The notes under the pieces: model-generated
Told to the model about the DNA's origin: nothing
What the model saw: only the letters and a program-made list of their open reading frames with translations
Database searches by the model: none
Source of the DNA: Cheiracanthium punctorium
Lineage: Eukaryota; Arthropoda; Arachnida; Araneae; Cheiracanthiidae
Length of the DNA: 64,000 nt
Assembly: GCA_038373885.1 (NCBI GenBank)
Contig: JAWZYV010002511.1
Span: forward strand, 62,001 to 126,000
Direction of reading: 5' to 3'
Translations under genes and position numbers: made by a program
In this document: piece by piece, positions 1 through 12,226 of the stretch
How the letters are laid out: each line of letters begins with the position of its first letter
How positions within the stretch are numbered: the first letter of the stretch is position 1

Positions 1-115
1 GGAGAAAACCACGGAAAACTCCGAACGGTTAGGTCGGCGGACGCGACCTGGTTTCGAACCAGGCACCCTCCGTCTCCCAATTCAAAGCGCTAGCGCTATG
101 CCACAGGTGGGGCCA
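1..115 (-). repeat. tRNA-derived SINE (family S1), 5' part, cut by window edge
   Basis: Read on the minus strand, this begins with a tRNA-like head whose B box (GGTTCGAAACC, 50-60) is perfect. It continues into a body reading GTTCGGAGTTTTCCGTGG. The same head and body occur at 9441-9700 (plus) and more divergently at 33706-33955 (minus). The element runs off the left edge, so its 3' end is not seen. No functional tRNA is implied: the anticodon arm does not fold normally. Confidence 0.7.
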
Positions 116-421
116 TAATGTTTCTGAAAAAAATTTGAAACTTATGCTATTCTAAGACTTTTTACTCAAAAATGTGTGATCTTCTATCGATATATAAATT
201 GACATGGAATTAAATGCCCTACGAGGCGTTTAACTTCTCCAGATTTTCTCACGTTAGTTTTACTGCAAATTTCAAACCAACATTTTTTTCAATCACATCG
301 TAGTTTCGATTTGCGGCATGCTGTATTGTATACTTGATGTAAGCTTTGTGACACATGCCATCGCAGTCACACTGCCATATTTCAAATAGTGGACGATTAA
401 ACGTTTCTGTTTTGTTTAAAT

Positions 422-583
422 CATAGCTGCCAACTCTTCCAATTTTATCGGAAGATTTTCCACCACAATTTTTAAGCAGTTTTATTTTGCATTAAAAATT
501 TGGACTTATTTTAACTTTGAGTTGTTTAGTAAAAATTAGTGGTGGAAAATCTTCCGATAAAATCAGAAGAGTTGGCAGCTATG
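422..583. mobile_element. Family A MITE
   Basis: Foldback element with terminal inverted repeats of about 45 bp, beginning CATAGCTGCCAACTCTTCC and ending in its complement. The middle (TTTTATTTTGC, TTGGACTTATTTTAA) is shared with the copies at 11680, 21076, 39816 and 59499. Flanks read GTTTAAAT and GTTTTAAAT, a near-duplication. It has no coding capacity and is non-autonomous. Confidence 0.85.
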
Positions 584-950
584 GTTTTAAATCCTGTCTA
601 AAATTAAAATTTATATGGTTCTTATAAAGAAAATTATGAGCAGTTACTCAAAATTGTACTTGATTAAAAGGTAATTCTTTGACGATTTTAGAAATAATTC
701 TGCAGTTTTTCGCAATAGATATAACCCAATAAAATATGATGACACTTTTCCTTATTGAGTGGTTCATTTCTACACAGACCAAACTATTAATTTAGAAATC
801 AACACTGGAAATTTATCTTACACAGGAACACTAAGTAGGTGTACCCTATCACACGCAATTCAACTTATTAAATATTTTTTTAATACCCTATCACTCACAA
901 TTCAGCACATTAAATTCTTTTGTGTACACTATAGCACGCTATTTGTCATA
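584..950. other. AT-rich gap with short tandem duplication
   Basis: No gene or known repeat is seen. A tract of about 45 bp containing CCCTATCACACGCAATTCA is followed by a diverged second copy (CCCTATCACTCACAATTCA) between about 842 and 925. A 71-codon frame across it has no recognisable features. Confidence 0.5.
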
Positions 951-1167
951 TTAACCCTTTATGTCCCAAATTAATTTATTTTACAAAAATAAGTTTAAAA
1001 CTTTATGCAATTTTAGAAACAACTCATATTAATTAATTTTTTATGTATTACAAACATCTCGTATTGAATTAAATAATAAAGCACAGGAATTTAAAGACCT
1101 CGCTGGGAATTTATTGGAAATTTATGTCCTATAAGCAATTTTATTGATGGCGGACATAAAGGGTTAA
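951..1167. mobile_element. piggyBac-like MITE
   Basis: The 217-bp element is bounded by TTAA on both sides (951-954 and 1164-1167). Inside the TTAAs are perfect inverted repeats CCCTTTATGTCC / GGACATAAAGGG. TTAA target duplication with CCC-type termini is the hallmark of the piggyBac superfamily. The interior is AT-rich and non-coding, so it would depend on a transposase encoded elsewhere. A second, different piggyBac-like element is at 60287-60827. Confidence 0.8.
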
Positions 1168-1382
1168 AGCTATCGGTTTTTTATTGACATTTTCATATTT
1201 TGTTTTTAAGCAAATGAAGTTTATTAATCCTGTCTTGCGTGTTTTCTTATAGCTATTTCGTAGGTTATGTGCGGTTTTTTATGTTAGACTCTCTCAAGAA
1301 AATATGAGCATAAGTCAAATTTCACAAGACAGTTTTATATGTAGAATTTTGTTCTTCGTATAAAAGTGAATCATGTCGTATG

Positions 1383-1475
1383 CATAGCTGCCAACTTTTA
1401 CAGAATATAATTAACAATTTTAAAAAATAATAAATTTATTTAATATATTTTCAAACTGGCCATCGGCTCTCACGT
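1383..1475. mobile_element. Family B MITE, truncated left half
   Basis: Starts CATAGCTGCCAACTTTTACA followed by GAATATAATTAAC, the left terminus of family B, then runs into unrelated AT-rich sequence. The right terminus is not found. Confidence 0.55.
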
Positions 1476-1489
1476 TAAATGTGAGATCA

Positions 1490-1682
1490 TAAATAAATTA
1501 TTTTCTATAAGAAGGATGTTTTAATTTTTATCTTTAACTTAAGATATTGCTAAATATTGGTAGATTCCACCAGAAATTTTAAATAGTTTTATTTTTTGAA
1601 AGTAAAATTGTGATGTGCTCGTTCGTGGGCAGTCCAGAGATGACGGCTCTTGTCAGGCTTTCACAATATATAGGAGGCGTTG
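1490..1682. mobile_element. Family C element, one half
   Basis: Matches the right half of family C: the track resembling TTTAAGATATTTTCTAATAT, the block CACCAGAAATTTTAAATAG, and the terminus AGGCTTTC...GGAGGCGTTG. It abuts a nearly complete C copy that begins 8-9 bp later, so the two may be a partial tandem or two independent insertions. Confidence 0.65.
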
Positions 1683-1690
1683 ATGTACAA

Positions 1691-2114
1691 CCAACGCTTC
1701 CCAGATATCGAAAGTCCTACCACTTCTACGGCACCAAGCTTTGACGTCATCATTAGGCCAACAATTAAAAGTTTTATCTTCATAAAATAAAACTATTAAA
1801 AATTTTTGGTGGATGCAACGAGTATTGCAAAATATCTTAAATTAAAATTAAAATACCTTTTCCATACAAACTTTTTCAGTATGATCTATTTCCTTATCAT
1901 ATTATCCAATTAGCCATGATTAAAAACTTCTATTCGTCGTAAAATTATATATTTTATCACAAATTATTAAAACATGGCTATTCATGCGGAAACACACCAG
2001 AAATTTTTAATAGTCTTATTTTTCGAGCGTAAAACTTTTACATGTAGGTCTAATGATGACGTCAAATCCGGATGACGTAGGCGTTGTAAGGCTTTCTATA
2101 TCTAGGAGGTGTTG
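1691..2114. mobile_element. Family C palindromic element, full-length
   Basis: Begins CCAACGCTTCCCAGATATCG and ends CTATATCTAGGAGGTGTTG, with long imperfect inverted arms. Each arm carries a perfect TGACGTCA (1742-1749, 2057-2064). The interior blocks (TTTCCTTATCATATTATC; CACCAGAAATTTTTAATAG) are shared with copies at 15815, 34164, 44082 and 52342. Flanks ATGTACAA / GTGCAAAG are a weak target duplication. Non-coding. Confidence 0.8.
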
Positions 2115-2961
2115 GTGCAAAGCATCTAAAACAGTGTTTCATAGCTGCCCTTTCAAATGACGATATTAATTACGATAAATATACCCGAATTACTTTACAC
2201 TTTGTAACAACTCCCTGCTTACAAATCAGGAAACTGATAATGTTAAAAACGTGTCCGCGGATTTTACCCTTCCGCAGGAACAACCTTTTAAAAGTAAAAA
2301 TGCATTAAACTGAAAATATGCATATCTCGGTGAAAAATTATTAATTCACACACGACTTCGATTCTCATTTTGAAAGTTTAGAAAAGTAAATGGTTTGAAC
2401 CGCCTTTGGCAAAGGAATGGGATTAACTGATTTTACCCGAAAGAATGTTTCTTTGGGGACAGGGAGAATGTATTTTCGCTAATGAAAATGTCAACGGGTA
2501 ACTCTATGAATAGCGTCGTCATCTGTAATGGAAAGAATTAATTAAAAACGTTTATCATACTTTTATTCATTTAGAGTAATTAGTGAGCTGGGATTCTATC
2601 AGTTATTTTTTTCCGAAATTGTTTTGCAGTTTCCTTTAATCAGCAAGAGCTTGTAGATGACATATAAATAATGGAATACATATCAAAGATTACTGAAGTG
2701 TGAAAGAATGTACGCATGATGTAATGATTTACGTAAAAGTAATTAATTGCTTAGTAAAAATATGTATAGCAGCTCAAAGTAGAGGTTGGTTATAATTAAA
2801 CTTCCCCTATGAACACTGTTCTATAGCTAAAACGGGCAAACGGAATGTAACCAAAATTGGTATATTGGCTATACATGATATACGCTCAAGGAATTTCGAA
2901 AAAAAAAGTTCAAAAAATGTCCACTAGGTGGCAGTTTTGCACAAAAAACTGCAAATTTAAT
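2115..2961. other. AT-rich gap, nothing recognised
   Basis: No repeat family, RNA gene or conserved coding frame is seen. Frames are short and stop-rich on both strands. Confidence 0.5.
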
Positions 2962-3236
2962 CAACACCTCCTATAGATAGAAAGCCTTACAACTGATACG
3001 TCACCAAGCTTTGACGTCATCATTTGGCCTACATTTAAAAAGTTGGATTGTGACAAAATAAAGCTATTAAAAATTTCTGGTGAAATTACCCATGATTGGT
3101 AATACTTTAATAATTTGAGATAAAAAATATAATTTTACGACAAATGGCAGTTTTTAACCATAACTAATTAGATAATGTGATAAGGAAATAGATCATACTG
3201 AATAATTTTGTATGAGAAAGATATTTTAATTTTAAT
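2962..3236. mobile_element. Family C element, truncated
   Basis: Starts at the C terminus CAACACCTCCTATAGATAG, followed by TGACGTCA (3012-3019) and CTATTAAAAATTTCTGGTGA. It ends in the central C block near TTTTAATTTTAAT with the far arm missing. The central block is in the orientation opposite to that of the full copy at 15815 relative to this terminus, as expected for a nearly symmetrical element inserted either way round. Confidence 0.75.
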
Positions 3237-6200
3237 GCACTGTGTAATTCCTCACTGTAATTCCGTTGACTCCGAACGTTCACGCACCGATATGCTCACC
3301 TCTTTTTTTCTGTTTAATATTATCCGAACTCATATAACAGTCCTGATATTGAACACAGACATTTTTTTCGTAGAACCAAGCTATTACTTACAGAATTTGA
3401 TCTAATTGTGTGTCTTAATTGTTAATTAGCCATAATTCAGTGTATTGTATATGTGTATTTCACAGCTATCACATTATAATATTTTTTATAATTGAACTTA
3501 TTGCTCATGAAAAATACATTTTCAATTTTTTTTTAGCTTTTTAACAAACAGAAGCACATTTACAGGGTGTTTCTAAACTAGCAGTACAAAATGGTACAAA
3601 ACTAATGTACAATTTGCAAATTAAAAGTTTGAATTTTTAATTTCCCCCCATAAGTTAAATAGAAATTACTTCAATTTTATTTCACATGAAAATTTAATTT
3701 TAGCTTATGTAAGCCTCTGTAACTAAGTTTGAGTAACATTAGTCAATCGCAAAATAATACAATGAATTGCCGAAAAGAAAGTTTATTTGTGAACTAACTC
3801 GTCAATGTCAATGAAAAACACAAAAAATCATCAAAATCACCCTTTTTTGTGTGTGTGTTAAGGAAATTATTATTTTTTCAGTTTTATTAGTTATTGTAGG
3901 AATAAACTATTTCCAAAAGCAATAAAAAACCAATGCATTTTATAAGGTTTTTTAAAGGTTACTAAAATTAAATTGTTTCATGTAAGTGACTTCAGTATGT
4001 ATATTGTGACCAGATGCCTTAATTTTTTGAAGACTGCTTGAATATTGAAGAACAAATATTTAAATACTAATCACACTGCAATTGTTAAATGTTGTGGCGA
4101 TTAAAACAAGAACTATTTGTTCAAGAAGAAACTTTGTAATACTGCAGGTATTACAGTAGCTCTGTGTGCAACCAAATGCCTCAAAATACAGAATTTGGTC
4201 ACGTAAATATGTACCTCATTTAAAGCATTCGTTAACCCTTAGGATCCTGAATTTTGAACAACTTTGTGGCCGATCCATGAGTGTAAGCTAAATTCCCTAC
4301 ACCAGTTTTGTGAGTAACTAATTAATTTTACGAAAAACACACAGTCTGAAAGAAATGTGTGAAAATTTTATTATTCACGACATGAATCATTCATTATTAA
4401 AAACTATATTTTATGTGACATTGACATAAGGAATTGGGCTTGTACTCTAATCCAGCAGTGAAAGTCCTGTATCGAATTTGAAATTCGGGGTATTTAAGGT
4501 TAAGTAGAACGTATACGACTGTTTGCACATTTGCGAAAACAAAAGACACCCAGAAAAATACACCCATGAAACACCCAGAAAAATAAGTTTTGCACATTAT
4601 TGGTTTCTAACACTGATGCTGTCGTCAGATACATATCCTTCATAGACATTTTCTCCCCACACATTTTTAGCTTGAAATATCCACAAACATTTTGTAAAGT
4701 TAAACATTCCCAAAATGTTTACGTATAAACGGTGATTATTACCCACTAGCTTTTAAAACTTAATATGGTTTAATATTAACCTTATTAACTTCCTTCATTG
4801 TGCTACTTATTTATTAGCAAAATAATTCTAAAACTACGCATAATTATTGAATTTTCTATAGAATTTCAAAAATTCTTTATGCATATTAGCGTTCGCCAAA
4901 CTAATTTGTTCAAAATTTAATATTCTTTGAGAAGTGCAATTTAAACCGCTCTCGTTTCAGGAAATAGTTGAATGTACTGAAAGATCAGCATTATCGGCCC
5001 CAGATGCCATGTCTAGAATTAATGGATGGTAAAGGGAAACCACAGATAAAAAGCAACCAGTAATTACTTCAATAAGTAGTAGTTGGCTTTACCCAGACTT
5101 CACGTTTTCGAAATTTGAAATTTTTTCGCTTAATAGCTTTTGCGAAAATTGAGCTCTAGTTTCATACTAAGAGTAATTAGCTGCTATACTTCATAAGTGA
5201 TTAAAATGGAACATCATTTCAATAGACTTTTGGTTTTTAAATTTTATTTGTGATGTCAGTTGTGCGATGAAAAGTTTTGTATTTAATTGTGTTTCTGTAT
5301 TTTTTTTTCCCTGCAAGCTTGTCTACTACTACAAAAATACAGTAGAATAAATCTAGCACAGATTATTTTAACATGTGGGACATGATTATTTTAATTTTAT
5401 ATTATTATAGTTGTTTTTTATACTCATAAAATATCATCATGATTCCTGATAAAATCTGAGTATTGTAGTTATTTTCTATCAAAAAGTCACTATAAAAACA
5501 TTTATATGTCGACATACAGATAGCAAGCATAGTTCACAGGGCATCCAGAAAATACATAAAAAAAAAAAAATAAGAGAGGTTATAGAACACAGCAAAAGAA
5601 GCACTGTTCCTCAAATCATTATGTTTTGATTGTAACTTTCATAAAGGAATAATATTTTTAAAGTGTATTTTAATTCTGGACGAATTTATGAACATTTATA
5701 AGCAAATTGTTTTATTTCAACGAAAGTTAATGAACTTTTTCTGATAGTGTCACCAAATTTTATATCAACATCTCAACATGTTTTTTAAATATCCTATAAC
5801 TGGTGCAATGACAGATGATGCTTTCTACCATATTTACTATCTTCTTACTAATTACCATGAATGCTGTAAGAGATTATGTCTTTTCAACGTATAAGAGTGT
5901 ATTAAACTGTAAACAAATACTTAATTCTGAATTACTACTTAACTTCAGCACTAAATCTTACTTTGACTGCTGAGAAATAAAGTTTGATTTTTTTCTCTTC
6001 TATGGTGGATACAATTCTCACATTACTTGTGATAACTGAGCCATGTGCTTACCATTTATCAGACAAAGTATTAAGTATCCAATGATTCAAAAGCATAAAA
6101 TTCGGTAGCCACAACGATCCCACATCCCATAACCCAACTTTCCCCTACAGCAAACCTTATGGATGTTTTTTAAACCACAGATAACAGAAACGATTCCTTT

Positions 6201-8159
6201 CTCATTGAACCACTTTTTATGTAAATTTAAAAAAATATTTTAAGCTTTTGTTTAGCTCGGGGAAAATATGAAAAATTATTTTTTTAATCTTAAATATGTA
6301 TATGTATGTATTCTTGCAGTAAAGATTGTATAATTTTTGTATGTGAATTAACTGAACTTTATTACTCTTCACAGCCGTTCTACAATTTCTTATCTCCATA
6401 AGCTTTGCAACAATAGCAATGCTCTCAGAGTTACAAAGTATTAACCGTACCACCCCGAATAGTCTCTTTCACAGTTTCATCTAAGATCTCCCCGATCGAT
6501 GTTTTGTTCCTTGTCTATCCCAGCGCAAAATCTCTGCTTGCATGAGCTAGGCGTGCCAATGCTCGTTCTTTATTTCCCCCATGAATATCGTGACGTGAAC
6601 ACACATAAATTGGACTCCGTGCACGCGAACTGTTCTTCCTGTCTCTGGGGTCTCTGCATTAACTTTTTAACGCAATTTTCCTAACGACGTGAGAGATTTT
6701 TCAGACGATTTCTTTTTCGGATATGCTGGTAGTGATATATTCGTAGGTTGTACAGAATATGGAGACTAATTCCGAAAAGTTGTTTTTTCCAAAGAGTGCA
6801 CCGGTATATCTAATGTTTACAGAATATTCTAAATGGATGGTTAACTTTCATTCAAACTGACATACAAACAAAAAATGGAACGTTTCATAGCTAGTCAATT
6901 CTCTGTTATAGTGCATAATACATTTCACCTTAGAGGATAATTTACGTAGTAATACAGGTACAAAGTTTTCAAAGTTCATTAGCAGCTTAGTTTACAGCGA
7001 ATGCTCCGAACATAACATCTAGTTAAGAAGCATAGAAAATAAGCCATTTAGTGTTAGAGAAACTTTAAACAGTAAACTATAGCTTTCAAACAGTGAGTGA
7101 TAGTTAAAATTACAAACTGTCCCCACGACAGCGTTTTAGAAAATCTCCAGCTAATAATATTACTATTCTGTAAATATTAATAATTAATAATGAAGTGTTA
7201 TTTTTAAAAAGAATAAATTCATTTGTACATTCTGTTTTCATTAGAATTAGCATGCGTCAACCCCCCCTTCCCCGCCCCCTCAAAAAAAAAAAAAAACTTT
7301 GGTACCATTTTGAGCTATATAAAACCGAGCATTAAATCACATTCTATATTTATCTTGATTTCGTATTCAGCTTTCCAATAGTGTAGATAATAGTCATATT
7401 TTGATTAAATATTGAGACACTGAATTTATGCCGTAGAGCAATGAAATAATTACTTTACATGGAGTAAACGAGGATAAAATATCGATAGAACAAATAAAAG
7501 TGAATGCCTTATAATCGATAACTGAGTTTTAAATAAAAATAACTATGTAAAGTTACATTTACATTTAATGATAAAAAGAAGGACGATAAATATAGGTATA
7601 AACAATTTTCCTTTGTTTTAATTAAAATTATAGATGTCGCGTTCGAAAGTTTTTAACTGTACTGTAAATATCTTGGTATGTTTTATAAAACCGTATTTTT
7701 TTAGAGATATTCTTTCCGTAAAATAATTTGTGTATAAAAATAAAACACAATTTTATTCAAAAGTTTGTTTTATAATATAATGAAAATTATATTATTTATA
7801 TATATACATATATGTAATATAACACGCAATTTTAATGTTTTATGTAAACAACACGATTCTTTGCCCAGACGTATTGTGATTACCCTATCACAGAAAACTC
7901 ACTTAATTACTGCGGAATTTTTTTGCAGGCAAATAAAAAATATTAATCCTACATTATATTTTACATATACGTATGCGTACCACATATAGCTGTATTAAAT
8001 TTAGTCTATTATTATTAAATGAACATTAAAAATTCGCAAATAATATTTTTATGTTACATCATCAGAACCTCATTCCGTTTTATTTTACATCATAATCACA
8101 GGTGTAATTAAAAGGGAATGAACGAAAGAAAAAGACCAAGTTTTGAGTAGTAACGACAT
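3237..8159. other. Long AT-rich gap (about 4.9 kb), no gene recognised
   Basis: No conserved coding frame. Small items: a solitary ACAGGGTGTTTCTAAA at 3564-3579 resembling the terminus of the element at 34731; a duplicated CACCCAGAAAAATA around 4547-4585; an A-run at 5559-5570; a C-rich/A-rich junction at 7260-7297; and a less AT-rich stretch at 6490-6680 with a 61-codon frame that resembles nothing I know. Confidence 0.45.
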
Positions 8160-8161
8160 TT

Positions 8162-8400
8162 TAGACCAAACCGTTCCTATGAAAACCGTGGATACAAGAA
8201 AGACAGGCTGCGATGCTGGCATTTTGGTCACACACTTTTTCCCTCGAAGAAGCATGTGACCTAGGGGGTGTCGCCATATTAGTTCGAGATATCGACAGTA
8301 AGACGGCCACACTCCCTAGATCGCATGAATCATTGAGGGCAAAAAAAAGTGTGACCAAATGTCAGCACCGCAGCCTACCTTTCTCGCCAGACACGGTGAA
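8162..8400. mobile_element. Family F foldback element, copy 1
   Basis: The core is an inverted repeat AGGCTGCGATGCTGGCATTT ... (complement) at 8206-8380, and the arms continue with TTTGGTCACAC. Weaker inverted similarity reaches outward (ACCGTG...AGAAAG). The second copy is at 12662-12892. The overlapping short frames on both strands are consequences of the palindrome, not genes. Confidence 0.65.
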
Positions 8401-9440
8401 AACACATTTGTTTGAATTTCCCAAAACACGAATCATAAAATTATAAACCACTATATACGCCTTATAAATAAAACGCTCTTTCCATATGGGCTCCACTCTT
8501 GTAAAAACCTCACCTGAAGATTTTTTCTTTTTAAATTTATTAAAGCCGTGGTTCTCCCTACGAAAAACGAAGGCTAAAAAAGAAATTTGTTAAATTTATG
8601 AAATGCACAAAAAAAGTTTGTCACAGTGCTTGTATGAATATGTAATTTTAAGCATAAACAATTATGCTTTTAATAAGTAATTTTTTTCGTTTGAAATATA
8701 TTTCAAGATTCGTGAATTTAAGCGCACGTATAATAGCAAGAAGAGATAAAACGTGCTGAGAGCAATACTTTGAGAAAATATTTTCCTTTCTTATGGAAGC
8801 GATCAATAATTTGATTGTGCCGATGGTGTACTTCTGCTTTGTGGCATCGTTTTCTAATTTTTAGAGCCTTTATTGGAAAATCATTGATGAGTGTGTAGTA
8901 ATTTGCTGTAGCACTCTTTTCTTTCTAATGGTTTCTGTCGCGTGATTAGAATAATGGAACTCTGAGTCTAAATGATATTTTAATTATTTGAGTTTAGTAT
9001 TATTAAAGTTGCGATTAAATCTACCCTTATTTTACTTTTGTGTAAGCAAACACGAACATTCCTGCGTAATTACAGAATAAATAAAAGTTAATCTACAAAA
9101 TTTAATTATAGAGAAAAATGTTATGCATTGCTAGGAATTTCTATCTACATTTGAATAAATTATTATTATGACAATCCTGATTTCACATTTCATTGATCAT
9201 TAAAAATTAGAGCTGTGAATTTCTTAAACTTTTGTTTCAAAGAACTTTTTCTAAACAAAAATTGAGTAAAATCTATAAACATTACATTCTACTGATCATC
9301 TTTATTTCACATGCTTGGATGTCGAATTGCGCATTCCGTAACGCCATTAACATTTTTTGAACAAACCAAACCTACAGAAATTCAGTTTTAATTAACATTT
9401 TAAATTGGTTGTGAAACAGTGAATGCTATCAGAAGAACTG
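8401..9440. other. AT-rich gap, nothing recognised
   Basis: No repeat family or conserved frame seen. Confidence 0.45.
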
Positions 9441-9700
9441 TGGCCTCAGCAGCATGGCTGAGTGGTTATGTCACTCGAAATGGTAGACGGAAGGTGCATG
9501 GTTCAAAACCATGTCGCGTCTGTCAGCTTAATCGTTCGGAGTTTTCCGTGATTTTCTCCAAAACTAAGCGTAAATACGGGTTAGGACCCCTTAGAAAGAC
9601 TCCCCACGGAGGACACCTCCCTTGTGTGGTCCTTCTGACATCGATTTTTAAGCGGGTTTCGGACGAAATCTGAAGTACATGTTACGCAAGCAAGCAAAAG
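9441..9700 (+). repeat. tRNA-derived SINE (family S1), apparently full-length
   Basis: The tRNA-like head (about 9451-9530) has an A-box-like TGGCTGAGTGG and a B-box-like GGTTCAAAACC. The body follows (GTTCGGAGTTTTCCGTGATT, then CCCCTTAGAAAGACTCCCC), and the element ends in a short-repeat tail GCAAGCAAGCAAAAG. The minus-strand copy at 33706-33955 ends in an equivalent CAAG/CAAA-rich tail, which supports the boundary. An 84-codon frame across it is spurious. Confidence 0.75.
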
Positions 9701-10849
9701 ATGAACTGTTATTTTTCAGAAAACTGTTATCAAGCAACAGTCTCATCTTTTATGTTAACTTAATATTGTTTATCGAAAATCGTTAATTCACCAATTCCCT
9801 TTTTCATTTATTTTATAACAAATGTACGCTCAATGGCAGAAGTACAACAAATTAAATGACAGTAAATTAATTCATAAGGTCCTTTTCACTTTAATTATCA
9901 TACCAAGAATAAGACCGCTAGGTCACAATAATTTCCTAAAAACTCATAACATAGTTTTTTCTTCTGTTTCAGAATTTTGTAAAGCTCAAAGAATCATTTT
10001 AAATTTAAAAAATAACGTACCTACTAAATTCTTTTCACAAATGGTATGGGTTTTCAATTATAAAAATGTGTTATTCCAAAATTCTCATTCATTTTTCATT
10101 TGTCTTCCCTTAACACAAAATGAAAAGTTTTTCACCTTGAGTCTCTTTCAGTGATAAAACAATAACTACGTTCTCTTTTATTGTTTTCATTTCAGAATTT
10201 AACAATATGAGGTCGATACACAATTTCATTTTCTTTCATGACGAAACTGGAGCTAAAGAATGTGCTCAAAATGAATTTATCGTGTTTTCTTTTTCCACTT
10301 TCTTTTCATCTTCTTATTTTTACAAGAACGTAATTGTTTGGAGCTTTTATGAGAAATTTTTCTATTTGATGAGTCATAGTTCCATATTTTCTGTATGAAG
10401 TCAAACTTCATTGCATCTTTAGTTATTGTTTTAAAATTCATAAAAATTTACTGTTCTCTTATAGTAATTTTTCATTTTGAAATTTAAATTCATTATGACA
10501 CTATTAATGAATTACTGAAAACAATTAACCTAATGATAATTGTTTTACACGCATTACGTAAAAATTAGTATGTGATTATTGGTTATAAAATAAAATATAA
10601 ATATAAGAGATAAAATGTAATAAAAATAATATAACACGTAAAATAGAATTTTAATATGCATACACAAATACTTACAACATACTTTCATTAGTTACAGTAT
10701 GAGTACCACAGTTTCTGATTCCGTTCTAAGTATGCATCGTAAGTTTCCAATGTTATTGATGTTAGACATGACACTACAAACGTGCCTGGAGTATATAATA
10801 GCTTGAACAGCATACGAAATTAAAATAAATAAAAATTTTGTGAAAATAG
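9701..10849. other. AT-rich gap, nothing recognised
   Basis: Contains 110- and 63-codon frames (9822-10154 and 10207-10398, plus) of low complexity, rich in Phe, Ser and Asn, with no family motif. I treat them as chance frames. Confidence 0.45.
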
Positions 10850-11142
10850 CCCAAACAGCACAGCAAACTTGCATCAAACTTGCAGCAAGCTTGATTTATC
10901 AAGTCAATAAGCTTGAAAATTCCGGTCATGTAAGCTTGATGCAAGCTTGAATAAAGTGTTCTAGTTTACACTTGCCCAGCTTGCATTAAACTTGGCATTT
11001 CAAGCTTGAATCAAGCTTGACATTTCAAGCTTAAAAAATTTTCAAAAAAAAAATTTCTAAATACACGGGGCGCCTGCTGGCGAACGCGCCCCACCTGCTT
11101 TATTTTTCCGCGCATTTTCCCCCTTTATGCTGTTTCCATCGA

Positions 11143-11217
11143 GTGTCTGTGGCTAGAACAGAACCCGGGATCTTTCGATTAGTAGCCGAGCGCGTTATCC
11201 ATTCAGCAACCAGAGCC
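11143..11217 (-). pseudogene. tRNA-like relic inside family D
   Basis: On the minus strand the sequence reads GGCTCTGGTTGCTGAATGGA, then TAACGCGC...TCCCGGGTTCTGTTC, which resembles a tRNA with D and T arms. The anticodon stem is mismatched and the B box is altered. It may be a dead tRNA or a SINE head. A 26-nt GC-rich foldback (GGGGCGCC...GCGCCCC) lies just upstream at about 11068-11093. Confidence 0.4.
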
Positions 11218-11348
11218 TTGTGCAGCTATGACTAAAGTTTGAAGTGAATTATTAAGCGGTTTTCTGGCCAGATTGATAAGTGGGCGATATGTTTTTTTTT
11301 ATTTTTCCATGGGATGCATCAAAATTAAAATAATTTTATGTGTGATTT

Positions 11349-11428
11349 AGAGACTCTACTAATAGGGAAATAAACATAATATAAACTTATGTTTATATTA
11401 TGTTTATTTCCCTGTTAGTAGAGTCTCT
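11349..11428. repeat. 38-bp hairpin with 4-nt loop
   Basis: Left arm 11349-11386 (AGAGACTCTACTAATAGGG...) and right arm 11391-11428 are complementary with one mismatch, around the loop TTAT. It could be the remnant of a tiny foldback transposon or a transcript hairpin. No other copy was seen in the window. Confidence 0.8.
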
Positions 11429-11679
11429 ACATAATTAACATATTTTAAAACTTTCAACACTCATGAGCAATACTGCCGCTGGCCAAAATCGAGACAAACG
11501 ACTGATTTTCAAATCAATTTCGTAGTACAATTGTATTTTATTTTGAAGAATTTCCATATTTGGAAATATAGAATGGGTTTACTTACTTAACACAAATTTT
11601 GTGTTAAGTAATCTGAAATCAAAGAAACAGATAGTTAAACGTTACTTCGAAATGCTATATCTCAGTTGCTAACATAACA

Positions 11680-11841
11680 CAGAACTGCCATGTCTCCGGC
11701 TTTTTCCAGGAGATTTCCCACCACAATTTTTAGACAGTTTTATTTTACATTATATATTTGGACTTATTTTAAGCATAAATTTGTAAGTAAAAATTAGTGG
11801 TGGGAAATCTCCCGAAAAAAGCCGGAGACTTGGCAGCTCTG
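11680..11841. mobile_element. Family A MITE nested in family D
   Basis: Left terminus CAGAACTGCCATGTCTCCGG and right terminus CGGAGACTTGGCAGCTCTG. The interior is nearly identical to the copy at 21076-21236, so the two belong to one recent subfamily (termini CAGAGCTGCC...TCTCCGG). Flanks ATAACA / ATAAAT agree at 4 of 6 positions. Confidence 0.85.
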
Positions 11842-12159
11842 ATAAATTTATGGAATGCAAACACTTTAGTCATTTTAGTAAATATTTCTTATAATAACAA
11901 ATAATTGAAAAATTTTGCTATTTTTTATCGCTAAAAATTCTCTTTACAAATGTGGTTAGTTATTTTCCTACATATATTGGTATGCTATATCGATATAGAG
12001 CATTTCGAAGAATTAAATATAAGTTTAAATTAATTTATACAAATGTAAATTTGAATTATTTTCATTGTTCATACTTTATAATTAAAAAAATTATTTAACT
12101 TCTGATTTTTTTTATCCTTTGTAATTTTATTTTAAAATTAAAAAGTGTAAGATGTAAGA

Positions 12160-12226
12160 TTTTTGGGCCCTAAAATCTGTAGGCCCTGGGCAGTTGCCCC
12201 GTTTGCCCTGCCGGTAATATGGCACT
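12160..12226. mobile_element. Solitary hAT-like end
   Basis: Reading inward from 12226 on the minus strand gives CAGTGCCATATTACC followed by G/C-rich GGGCAAACGGGGCAACTGCC. That is the usual look of a hAT terminus (CAGTG start, GC-rich subterminal). A partner end is not evident, so it is a fragment. Confidence 0.35.

Noticed and set aside
8085..8446. Three overlapping frames on both strands
   Set aside because: Products of the family F palindrome.
9419..9673. 84-codon plus-strand frame
   Set aside because: Coincides with a tRNA-derived SINE; its apparent basic composition reflects the SINE sequence.
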